Assembly: GCF_020404765.1 (NCBI RefSeq)
Contig: NZ_JAIVEM010000170.1
Span: 1 to 64,000 of the forward strand
Reading direction: 5' to 3'
DNA length: 64,000 nt
From: Paenibacillus sp. BJ-4
GTDB lineage: Bacteria > Bacillota > Bacilli > Paenibacillales > Paenibacillaceae
Of this stretch, positions 17,843 to 26,407 are shown in pieces. Every line of letters begins with the position of its first letter. Position 1 is the first letter of the stretch. The notes under the pieces are model-generated. The model ran no database searches. It saw nothing but the letters and a program-made list of their open reading frames with translations, and had not been told where the DNA came from. The position numbers were made by a program, and so were the translations under genes.

Positions 17843-18796
17843 ATGGTGAATTCAAGAATTAGCGAGTTAGATCATTCCACGATCAAGCCAAATCGCAAAA
17901 TATGGAACCAGATCAAACGCGACTATGAACTGTATCTGTTTTTGCTGCCAATCATTATTATTTATCTCGTATTTAAGTACTATCCGATGTATGGAATACA
18001 AATTGCTTTTAAGGATTTTTCACCCATTCGGGGAATCTGGGGAAGCGAGTGGGTAGGCTTTAAGCACTTTATTGATTTTTTCGATTCCTATAACTTCTGG
18101 ACGATCATGACCAATACGCTTACACTCAGTGTTTTATCGCTTGTGTTTAGCTTCCCAGCTCCGATTATTATAGCGATTATGCTGAATCAGATGCTGGCCA
18201 AGAGATACAAGAAAATTGTACAGACTGTAATTTATGCACCACACTTTATTTCTACCGTAGTGCTTGTCGGTATGCTTAATGTTTTTCTGTCTCCAAACAG
18301 CGGAATTGTGAATCACATCATCACCTGGTTCGGAGGAGACCCCATTATGTTTTTGGCCGACGAAGGTTGGTTCCGTCCTTTGTATATATTATCAGGGGTT
18401 TGGCAAGAGACAGGTTTTGCCACCATTATTTACCTTGCTGCTCTGGCAGGGGTCAATCCGGAATTGCATGAAGCCGCGATCATGGATGGAGCAAGCAAAT
18501 GGAAGCGCGTAATGCATGTGGATATTCCAAGCATTTTGCCGACGATCGTCATCTTATTGATTCTCGCACTCGGCAACATTATGGGCATCGGTTTTGAAAA
18601 GGCTTTCCTTATGCAGAACGATTTGAATTATGCCACCTCCAATATTATTCCGACCTATGTTTACGAAATTGGGATTCAAAAGGCACAATACAGCTTTTCT
18701 ACGGCAGTTGGCCTGTTTAATTCAGTTGTAAATATTATCCTGATAGTCACCGTCAACCGGATCGCCAAAAAGTTGACGGAAACCAGCCTGTGGTAA
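17843..18796 (+). CDS. ABC sugar transporter permease, LplB type
   Basis: A membrane protein of about 317 residues. The N-terminal segment KRDYELYLFLLPIIIIYLVF, then KYYPMYGIQIAFKDFSP, is characteristic of LplB permeases of the Paenibacillus oligosaccharide importers. EAA loop: ELHEAAIMDGASKWKRVMHVDIPSI. AAGGGAG precedes the chosen ATG; eleven further in-frame codons upstream overlap the operator and lack a site. It begins the plus-strand fructan operon (permease, permease, lipoprotein, fusion enzyme, LamG-GH32). Confidence 0.9.
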   Translation: MVNSRISELDHSTIKPNRKIWNQIKRDYELYLFLLPIIIIYLVFKYYPMYGIQIAFKDFSPIRGIWGSEWVGFKHFIDFFDSYNFWTIMTNTLTLSVLSLVFSFPAPIIIAIMLNQMLAKRYKKIVQTVIYAPHFISTVVLVGMLNVFLSPNSGIVNHIITWFGGDPIMFLADEGWFRPLYILSGVWQETGFATIIYLAALAGVNPELHEAAIMDGASKWKRVMHVDIPSILPTIVILLILALGNIMGIGFEKAFLMQNDLNYATSNIIPTYVYEIGIQKAQYSFSTAVGLFNSVVNIILIVTVNRIAKKLTETSLW

Positions 18797-18809
18797 GGGG
18801 GAGATCATT

Positions 18810-19706
18810 TTGAAACAATTATTAAAGAGAAAAAGCAAGGGAGACATATGGTTTGACATCGTCAACTACGTCATGTTGACCATAGTTATGCTGCTTGTAT
18901 TATTCCCGTTGTATTTTGTATTGATTGCTTCATTGAGTGATCCCAATCTCATCTACTCAGGAGAAGTATGGTTTTTTCCAAAGGGTTTTACGCTGGATGG
19001 ATACGGCCGAATATTCAGCGATTCATCTATATGGATTGGGTATGCCAATTCAATTTTATATGCGGGTCTAGGAACATTAATCGGAGTAGCCGTGACCGTA
19101 TGTGCAGCTTACCCGTTAGCTCGTAAAGGACTGGCGGGAAAGTCGGCGATTATGTGGTTTTTATTGATCTCCATGTTTTTTAGTGGGGGGCTGATCCCAA
19201 CCTATTTGCTGATCAAAGATCTTCACATGCTGAATACGATCTGGGCACTTGTTATTCCTGGAGCGGGAGGTGTGTTCAATGTCATTATCGTAAGGACTTT
19301 TTTTCAGTCGACCATCCCGGATGAAATGTGGGAGGCAGCTTCGATTGATGGTTGTTCCAATACCAGATTTTTTTTGAGCATCGTATTGCCTTTGTCTAAG
19401 TCCGTTATAGCTGTAATGGTACTGTATCACGTTGTCGGGTTCTGGAATGGTTTCTTTGACGCTTTGATTTACTTGAACGATGAAAGCAAGTATCCATTAC
19501 AACTGGTCCTTCGCAACATTCTTGTCCAGAATCAGGCCAACTCGAGCATGATGATAGACGTGGAATCCTACGCAGCGAAGATGCGCGTTACAGAGCTTAT
19601 CAAATATGGTGTCATCATGGTATCCAGTCTACCGTTGCTGATTTTGTATCCTTTCCTGCAAAAATACTTTGTTAAAGGCGTGATGATCGGCTCGATCAAA
19701 GGCTAA
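18810..19706 (+). CDS. ABC sugar transporter permease, YtcP type
   Basis: A 298-residue six-span permease starting at TTG, 13 bases after the preceding stop, with GGGGGAG upstream. EAA loop: DEMWEAASIDGCSNTRFFLSIVLPL. The C-terminal FLQKYFVKGVMIGSIKG is the family ending. It pairs with the LplB-type permease and the lipoprotein that follow the same order in known systems. No ATPase gene is present nearby, as usual for transporters that share MsmX. Confidence 0.9.
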   Translation: MKQLLKRKSKGDIWFDIVNYVMLTIVMLLVLFPLYFVLIASLSDPNLIYSGEVWFFPKGFTLDGYGRIFSDSSIWIGYANSILYAGLGTLIGVAVTVCAAYPLARKGLAGKSAIMWFLLISMFFSGGLIPTYLLIKDLHMLNTIWALVIPGAGGVFNVIIVRTFFQSTIPDEMWEAASIDGCSNTRFFLSIVLPLSKSVIAVMVLYHVVGFWNGFFDALIYLNDESKYPLQLVLRNILVQNQANSSMMIDVESYAAKMRVTELIKYGVIMVSSLPLLILYPFLQKYFVKGVMIGSIKG

Positions 19707-19830
19707 CATTATCATGGTGCCTGAAAGGGGAAATGTGCAACAGAATCCATAGATTCAGCATTCAGACAAATATATAACAAGGACAAGGGAAGTTCTCAGC
19801 TTGTGGAATGACATAAGGAGGTTATGTACG

Positions 19831-21450
19831 ATGAAATTATTCAAAAGGGCTGGAATTCTAATGCTGGCTGGAGTGTTTGCTCTTAGCGGATGTTCGGGAG
19901 GCGGCGAGTCAAAAAATCAGGCGGTAAACCCGGATCAGGATGCGAATTTTAATAAAACCGGTCTTCCGATTGTTAAAGAAGCGGTGACATTAAAGATGGT
20001 ATCCCCAAAAGCTGCTTTAGCGCCGGATTACTCGAAAATGGAAATTTTTAAGCGGCTGGAAAAACAAACAAACATAAAGATTGACTGGGAGAACATTCCA
20101 GACACTGACTTTGCAGAGAAGAAAAATTTGTTGTTGGCCAGCGGAGATTTGCCAGACGCATTTTACGGAGCCGGATTCACAGATTACGATCTAATTAATT
20201 ACGGTAAAGACGGAACCATCATTCCGCTGGAGGATTTAATTGATAAATATGCGCCTAACTTGAAAGCGCTTCTCGATCGTCGACCCGACATTAAATCAGC
20301 GATCACAGCGCCGGATGGGCACATCTACGGGCTGCCGTCGTGGGAAGAGAATAAGCTCGATACCAGCCCCTTCTTTCACGTCATCAATAAAAATTGGCTC
20401 GATAAGCTGGGCCTGAAAGTGCCTCAGACGCTGGATGAATACACGCAGGCTTTGATTGCCTTTAAAACGAAGGATCCGAACGGCAATGGCAAGGCTGATG
20501 AAATCCCATTAAGCTTTATGCATATGCAGTGGTGTAGTGACATTGCCGGCATATTCGGAGCTTTCGGTCTTCCGGATAATTTGGAACATCGGATCGTCCG
20601 CGAAGGTAAAGTGATCTTTACCGCTTCGCAACCTCAATATAAGGAAGCATTAAAATATATTCATGATAACTGGTATAAGCAGGGCCTAATTGACCCTGAA
20701 TCGTTCACCCAGGACGCTGCTCAGTATTTAGCAAAAGGCAAAACACCAGATGAAACGCTTGGCTCCTACGTTTGGTGGGAAGTCGAAGAGGTTGTCGGAC
20801 CGGAGCGTAGTAAGGATTATGCTCTGCTGCCCCCGCTTAAAGGCCCAAATGGAGATCAAATGATCGGCCGCAGCAACGGCGGCGGTCCGGGACGAGGTGG
20901 CTTCGTGATTACAAAGGAGAACCGTTATCCGGCAATGACGATGCGTTGGATCGATCAACAGTATGACCCTTACATGGCGGCTCAAATTCACTGGGGTCCG
21001 TTGGATGTCGTATTCAAGAAGGACGAAAAAGGAAAATTGGTGAACCTGCCGCTTCCTGAGGGAGCCTCCGCAGGTGAATTCCGTCAAAAAGTGGCTCCAG
21101 GCACAGGAAATCCGGGCGTCATTACTTTCGATGACTTCGGAAAAGTTGTTGATATGGAACCCCGGGCTCAGAAGCGTGCTGATTATTTGGAGAAATATTA
21201 CACTCCATATATGACAAAGGAAAACTATCCGAGTATCTTCTTTGAGCCGGATGAACTAGATAAAATCAATCGGATTGAGCCAGAACTTATTAAATATGTA
21301 AATACCCAAAGAGGCAAGTTCATCGTCGATGGCAACGTAGATGAAAAGTGGGACAGCTATGTGAAGACACTCGAGAAGATGGGGCTGAACGAATTAATGG
21401 AGATCTATCAAAAAGGGCTGGACCGTTATAATGCAAATTTAAAAAAATAA
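19831..21450 (+). CDS. ABC transporter solute-binding lipoprotein
   Basis: A 539-residue extracellular sugar-binding protein. The signal peptide ends in the lipobox LSGC with Cys21 as the lipidated residue. The size and the segment NKNWLDKLGLKVPQTLDEY followed by KDPNGNGKADEIPL are typical of the large LplA/YtcQ-type binding proteins, the latter being a calcium-binding loop. AGGAGG precedes the ATG at 19831; ten in-frame codons upstream have no site. It should capture the oligosaccharide, here probably a linear or cyclic fructo-oligosaccharide. Confidence 0.9.
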   Translation: MKLFKRAGILMLAGVFALSGCSGGGESKNQAVNPDQDANFNKTGLPIVKEAVTLKMVSPKAALAPDYSKMEIFKRLEKQTNIKIDWENIPDTDFAEKKNLLLASGDLPDAFYGAGFTDYDLINYGKDGTIIPLEDLIDKYAPNLKALLDRRPDIKSAITAPDGHIYGLPSWEENKLDTSPFFHVINKNWLDKLGLKVPQTLDEYTQALIAFKTKDPNGNGKADEIPLSFMHMQWCSDIAGIFGAFGLPDNLEHRIVREGKVIFTASQPQYKEALKYIHDNWYKQGLIDPESFTQDAAQYLAKGKTPDETLGSYVWWEVEEVVGPERSKDYALLPPLKGPNGDQMIGRSNGGGPGRGGFVITKENRYPAMTMRWIDQQYDPYMAAQIHWGPLDVVFKKDEKGKLVNLPLPEGASAGEFRQKVAPGTGNPGVITFDDFGKVVDMEPRAQKRADYLEKYYTPYMTKENYPSIFFEPDELDKINRIEPELIKYVNTQRGKFIVDGNVDEKWDSYVKTLEKMGLNELMEIYQKGLDRYNANLKK

Positions 21451-21478
21451 ATAATCAAACGATAGGTGGGGAGAAACT

Positions 21479-23947
21479 GTGCTTGATGTAATAACCATTG
21501 GGGAAGTATTGATAGACTTTACGCCATCAGGTCGTACAGCGGGAGGCAACGAGCAGTTTGAATGCAATCCTGGAGGGGCTCCGGCTAACGTAGCAGCTGC
21601 TCTATCCCGTTTAGGAGCTAGAGCGACATTGATTAGCAAAGTTGGGGATGATCGATTCGGTTCCTTGCTGCACGATACCTTGATGAACGGCGGCATCGAC
21701 GTGTCTGCGCTTTCGTTTACAGATGAAGCCAATACAACGCTGGCATTTGTCCATCTGGATGACATCGGAGACCGATCGTTCAGCTTCTACCGGAAGCCAG
21801 GAGCGGATACATACTTGCGCACGCAGGATGTCCCGTTTGACAGGATTGAAAACTGCCATGCACTGCACTTTGGTTCTGTGTCGATGACCCATGAGCCGGC
21901 CCGTACGGCAACAAGAGCGGCAGTTGTGAAGGCTAAAGAGGCAGGAGTCCTGCTTTCATTCGATCCGAATATCCGGTTTGCTTTATGGGAGAGTAAAGAG
22001 GAAGCGAAACAGAATATCCTTTGGGGCATGAAGTATGCCGACATCCTGAAAATATCGGAAGATGAGCTCTGCTTTATAACTGGTACAACTGATGTGGAAA
22101 AAGGCTCGTTAGAGCTGCAACAACAATTCGGCATCGCCTGGATCGTCGTAACTTTAGCGGAAAAAGGCTGCTATTACCGGTTGGCTGGTCATGACGGATA
22201 TGTGCCGGGTTTTCAAGTGAAGGCCATCGATACGACGGGAGCCGGCGACGCTTTTCTGGGCTGCTTGTTATATAAGATACTGGAAGCCGGTATTTCTTTG
22301 AATCAGCTGCCCAAACAGCAAATCATCAGCATGCTAACTTTTGCTAATTCCGGCGGTGCATTAGTAACTACACGGAAAGGAGCTCTTCAATCTATGCCGA
22401 CGACAGATGAGATTAAACAGATGATCGAGACAAATAAACAGCACGATGATGATAGATTAAGGCCGGGTTTTCATTTTTCACCTCACTCCCATTGGTTGAA
22501 TGATCCGAACGGATTAGTCTATTACGAGGGAGTCTATCATCTGTTTTATCAGCACCATCCTTATAGCAATCAGTGGGGACCGATGCACTGGGGTCATGCC
22601 GTAAGCCAAGACTTGGTTCATTGGGAGCATATGCCTATCGCTCTGTTCCCGGATGAGCATGGCGCTATTTTTTCCGGTTGCTGTGTGGTTGACTGGAATA
22701 ATAGCAGCGGACTGTTCGATGGTTCCCATGGATTGATCGCGCTCTTCACTCATGCAGACATCTGTCCGGAAACCGGACAACCTCGCCAGCGGCAAAGCCT
22801 GGCTTACAGCAGCGATAAAGGCCGAACTTGGCACAAATATGAGGGGAATCCAATACTCGCCGAGCATGATCTGGTTGACTTCCGGGACCCCAAGGTGTTC
22901 TGGCATTCGCAAAGTGAGCGGTGGATTATGGCTCTTGTCGCGGGAGACCACGTTCGGTTTTATCGTTCGGACAATTTGCGTGAATGGTCGTTGTCAGGCG
23001 AATTCGGAAAGAGTGAAGGCTCGCATGACGGAGTTTGGGAATGCCCTGATCTCTTTGAATTGCCGGTTGATGACAGCGAGCGTTCCAAATGGGTACTTAT
23101 CGTAAGCATCGGAGATGATCCCAACTGTCCGGAAGGCTCACGCACGCAATACTTTATCGGAGAGTTCGACGGAAATACGTTCATCAATGACAATCCGGCC
23201 GATCATACCCTGTGGCTGGATTATGGCCGGGACAATTATGCGGGGGTCACTTGGTCGGATATAGCTGAGCAAGACGGACGGCGTGTGATCATCGGATGGA
23301 TGAGCAACTGGAAATATGCCAACCAAACGCCTACCGGGGCCTGGAGAGGCGCAATGACTCTGCCTCGCGTCTTGTCATTGACCAGCCGAGACGAGGGCGT
23401 AGTTCTGATCCAAATGCCTGTTCGGGAAATAGAGCAGCTGCGGAAAGGAACGCTCTGCTGGAATGAGGTCAAGGTTACGCCAGCGGTGCCGTTTACGCAA
23501 AAAATGAATGATGTTCTGCTTGAGATTGAAGCGGATATCGACATTCGTTCCGGGGACGAGGTTCATATTAAAATGAAGTCCTCTGGGCAAAGTGAGACTA
23601 TTATCGGATATGACCCTGTGCGCCAATGGCTATTCATCGACCGTTCGAAATCGGGCCTGACTGACTTCCACCCGTCGTTTGCGTGCAAGCACGGTGCTAG
23701 AATGGTTCCGGAGAATGGAAAGATCAAGCTGCATATCTGGCTGGATCGCAACGCGGTTGAAGTGTACGCGAATGAGGGTTTGGTTGCACTGACGGATCAA
23801 ATATTCCCTGATGCTCCGATGGATCGTATTGAGATAAGTGCAAAATCAGGGGAAGTTGTACTGAACTCGTTTCATATGCATGCTCTTAACTCCATTCATA
23901 TTCCCAATGGCCCAACGGAGCAGACATCAAGGAGGGTTGAAGTATGA
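21479..23947 (+). CDS. Fusion protein: PfkB-type fructokinase plus GH32 fructosidase
   Basis: One uninterrupted 822-residue frame carries two enzymes. Residues 1 to about 322 are a PfkB-family fructokinase: GGAPANVAAALSRLG near 32-46 and the ATP/catalytic signature DTTGAGDAF at 251-259, Asp257 the predicted base. After a short hydrophilic linker (near 323-333, rich in Asp/His) a complete GH32 enzyme follows: Asp342 in WLNDPNG, Asp470 in FRDPK, Glu521 in WECPDLF. There is no signal peptide, so both act in the cytoplasm: GH32 would release fructose (or cleave sucrose) and the kinase would convert it to fructose 6-phosphate. GTG start with GTGGGGAG upstream. It overlaps the next gene by four bases. 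Separate genes are the rule; this fusion is unusual. Confidence 0.92.
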   Translation: MLDVITIGEVLIDFTPSGRTAGGNEQFECNPGGAPANVAAALSRLGARATLISKVGDDRFGSLLHDTLMNGGIDVSALSFTDEANTTLAFVHLDDIGDRSFSFYRKPGADTYLRTQDVPFDRIENCHALHFGSVSMTHEPARTATRAAVVKAKEAGVLLSFDPNIRFALWESKEEAKQNILWGMKYADILKISEDELCFITGTTDVEKGSLELQQQFGIAWIVVTLAEKGCYYRLAGHDGYVPGFQVKAIDTTGAGDAFLGCLLYKILEAGISLNQLPKQQIISMLTFANSGGALVTTRKGALQSMPTTDEIKQMIETNKQHDDDRLRPGFHFSPHSHWLNDPNGLVYYEGVYHLFYQHHPYSNQWGPMHWGHAVSQDLVHWEHMPIALFPDEHGAIFSGCCVVDWNNSSGLFDGSHGLIALFTHADICPETGQPRQRQSLAYSSDKGRTWHKYEGNPILAEHDLVDFRDPKVFWHSQSERWIMALVAGDHVRFYRSDNLREWSLSGEFGKSEGSHDGVWECPDLFELPVDDSERSKWVLIVSIGDDPNCPEGSRTQYFIGEFDGNTFINDNPADHTLWLDYGRDNYAGVTWSDIAEQDGRRVIIGWMSNWKYANQTPTGAWRGAMTLPRVLSLTSRDEGVVLIQMPVREIEQLRKGTLCWNEVKVTPAVPFTQKMNDVLLEIEADIDIRSGDEVHIKMKSSGQSETIIGYDPVRQWLFIDRSKSGLTDFHPSFACKHGARMVPENGKIKLHIWLDRNAVEVYANEGLVALTDQIFPDAPMDRIEISAKSGEVVLNSFHMHALNSIHIPNGPTEQTSRRVEV

Positions 23948-26217
23948 GCCATTCAACCGATAATCGGGGATTGATCATGTATTGGGCCTTCAATGAAGGA
24001 ACCGGTACAAGCGCTCTGGAGAGCGTATCCCAAGTCCAGGATAATATCCAGTACGTATTTAACCAAGCGGAGTTTACTAAACCTTGCCCTCCACGGTGGA
24101 GACAGGGAGTAATTGGAAATGGGCTCCTGTTCGATGGTTATTCGACTTACATTGCGCATTCGTTCGATGAGGGAAATCAGAACACCGAGCCAGAGTATCG
24201 ATCAGCGCTAAGCATTGGAGTATGGATAGCGCCACGCTCCTATGAATGGGGGGATGATGGCAAATTGTCCGCCATTGTGAACCGCTACAACCTGGATCGC
24301 AAGCAGGGTTATCTGCTCGGCATGTTCCGTCACGGTTCCTGGTCCTTTCAAGTCGGGCTGGAAGGAGGGGACTGGAAGGAACTTTGGTCGCCGGACGGCC
24401 ATGAACTGCCCAAGAATGAATGGTCATACGTGAATGCTGTGTTCGATGGGAAACAAGGGGAAATCAAGCTGTATTTGAACGGCAGTGAAATCGCTTCGGC
24501 TGCCTTGCCTCGTGGTTCCCGCCTGGCTGAGGCGGCGGACACGGATCTTCTTATCGGCAAGAATAACCATAGCAGCCTGCTGGCGGAAGTGTTCAGCCTG
24601 CACATGTTTAGCGGTATCATTGATGAACTCAAGATTTATAATCGGGCGCTGAGCGCGGAAGAAGTGGCCGCTTCTTATCGGCATGTGCTGGATACCTTTC
24701 ATGAAGGTATCCGGCCGCAATTAAACTATGACGAGATCAAGCTGGACCGGACGCCACTGCTGCTTGATCGGCACAGACCGCAATATCATGTTAGCCCGCC
24801 AGCCCATTGGATGAACGAACCCCATGCACCGATCTATTTTGACGGGCAATATCATTTGTTCTATCAGCATAACCCGCATGGGCCGTTCTTTCATCAGATC
24901 CATTGGGGACATTGGGTAAGTCAGGATTTGGTGCATTGGCGTGATCTACCCGTGGCCCTGGCGCCCGAAAAGGATCAGCTCGCACCGGACGGGATCTGGT
25001 CGGGAAGCGCAACCTATGATGCAGACGGCCTGCCTGTCCTGTTCTTTACGGCAGGTAATGACAGCGCTTCGCCGAATCAGAGCGTGGCGCTTGCCCGAAG
25101 CACCTATACCCTTGACGGAAACCCGGATCTGGTTCACTGGGTCAAACATCCGGAGCCGTTGATCGTGCAGAAGAAGGGAATGGGCGCATTTGGGGATTTC
25201 CGGGATCCGTTCGTATGGAAGGACGATGACGGCTGGTATGCTCTGGTCGGGTCCGGAATCGAAGGCGGAGCAGCACTGGCATTTGCGTCACAGGATATGC
25301 TGAATTGGACGTATAAAGGGCCGTTTTTTAAAGCAGATATTCAGAAGTTTCCTTACCTTGGACCCATCTGGGAGCTCCCTGTGCTTCTTCCCCTTGGCAG
25401 TGACAAGCAGGGAGTGAACAAACATCTCCTGCTTGTCAGCCCTGTGGGAAAGGGAGCGGATGTCGAGGTGTTCTATTGGATCGGGCAACTTGACAAGCAA
25501 AATCTTTCGTTCATCCCCGATCAAGAAGAGCCTCAATTGATTGACGTCGGGGATTTCCATTTTACCGGACCGAGCGGAATGGTTGATCCGGAGACCGGCA
25601 GAAATATCGTCTTTACGATAGCCCAAGGCGACCGGACGTCCGAGATGGAATATAAGTCGGGCTGGGCTCATAACGGAGGCTTGCCGTTAAGCGTATATTT
25701 GAGGGATGACGGACGTCTGGGAATAGAGCCGATTCAGGAGCTTCAATCGCTGCGTGGCGCCAAGCGGCTATCGCTTCGGGACCAGTCATTGGCTGAAACT
25801 AATGTACAGCTCAGGGATGTTCATGGTGACATGCTTGAGATTCAATTGGAATTGGAGCCCGGCAGCGCCAAACAATTTGGAATCAAGGTCCGTTGTACGC
25901 CGGACGGAGAGGAAGAAACTCTGCTGTATTATGATTGGAATCAAGCGATGCTCATGGTCGACCGGTCGAAAACGACACTGCATCCGGGAGAAAAGTGCAG
26001 AGGGGTTCAGGGCGGTAAGCTGGAGCTACTTGGGGAGAATCTGAAGCTTCATATTTATTTGGACCGCTCCATGGTCGAAGCCTATGCAAACGGATTGAAA
26101 AGCCTGACAACCCGGGTGTACCCGAGCCGTATGGATGCTTTGGGACTCGAGATTTGGGGAGATGGAGAAGCGTTTGTTAAATCCTTGGATATATGGGATA
26201 TGCAGTCCATTTGGTAA
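23944..26217 (+). CDS. Cytoplasmic LamG-GH32 protein, paralogue of the CFTase-like enzyme
   Basis: A 757-residue protein without signal peptide. Residues about 1-250 form a LamG/concanavalin-like domain (VWIAPRSYEWGDDGKLSAIV), and about 278-757 a GH32 fold. The nucleophile motif is WMNEPHAP rather than WMNDPNG, placing Glu292 where Asp is expected; Asp421 (FRDPF) and acid/base Glu477 (IWELP) are kept. The same substitution and the same LamG order are found in the secreted enzyme encoded at 26408-30409, so this is a subfamily feature. ATG overlaps the fusion gene stop (ATGA), with AGGAGGG upstream, implying translational coupling. Inferred role: opening or hydrolysing imported cyclic or linear inulo-oligosaccharides. 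Activity is unproven. Confidence 0.82.
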   Translation: MSHSTDNRGLIMYWAFNEGTGTSALESVSQVQDNIQYVFNQAEFTKPCPPRWRQGVIGNGLLFDGYSTYIAHSFDEGNQNTEPEYRSALSIGVWIAPRSYEWGDDGKLSAIVNRYNLDRKQGYLLGMFRHGSWSFQVGLEGGDWKELWSPDGHELPKNEWSYVNAVFDGKQGEIKLYLNGSEIASAALPRGSRLAEAADTDLLIGKNNHSSLLAEVFSLHMFSGIIDELKIYNRALSAEEVAASYRHVLDTFHEGIRPQLNYDEIKLDRTPLLLDRHRPQYHVSPPAHWMNEPHAPIYFDGQYHLFYQHNPHGPFFHQIHWGHWVSQDLVHWRDLPVALAPEKDQLAPDGIWSGSATYDADGLPVLFFTAGNDSASPNQSVALARSTYTLDGNPDLVHWVKHPEPLIVQKKGMGAFGDFRDPFVWKDDDGWYALVGSGIEGGAALAFASQDMLNWTYKGPFFKADIQKFPYLGPIWELPVLLPLGSDKQGVNKHLLLVSPVGKGADVEVFYWIGQLDKQNLSFIPDQEEPQLIDVGDFHFTGPSGMVDPETGRNIVFTIAQGDRTSEMEYKSGWAHNGGLPLSVYLRDDGRLGIEPIQELQSLRGAKRLSLRDQSLAETNVQLRDVHGDMLEIQLELEPGSAKQFGIKVRCTPDGEEETLLYYDWNQAMLMVDRSKTTLHPGEKCRGVQGGKLELLGENLKLHIYLDRSMVEAYANGLKSLTTRVYPSRMDALGLEIWGDGEAFVKSLDIWDMQSIW

Positions 26218-26288
26218 GACGATTGCTTAGGCGCTCCTTACCAATCGGGTCATGCAGCAAATGATCAAGTAACTTTGCATTCCTCCGA

Positions 26289-26302
26289 TTGGAAACGTTT
26301 CA
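26289..26302. promoter_or_regulatory. LacI-type operator before the CFTase-like gene
   Basis: TTGGAAACGTTTCA is identical over 14 bases to the site at 17793. It lies about 105 bases before the ATG, in the 190-base gap after the LamG-GH32 gene. This suggests a separate promoter under the same repressor. Confidence 0.7.
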
Positions 26303-26407
26303 TTCATATTCTCCCTTCTTCATGACTATTCACTTTGTACAAGGAGAGCATTTCGAAATGAGGTATCGATGTTCGCAAGTATAACAAGTTTCGAAGGAGG
26401 CTCGAGA

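Noticed and set aside
17575..17862. Open frame of 95 codons before the LplB-type permease
   Set aside because: It is composed of the decayed second unit of the regulator 3' end plus operator; no ribosome binding site and no family features.
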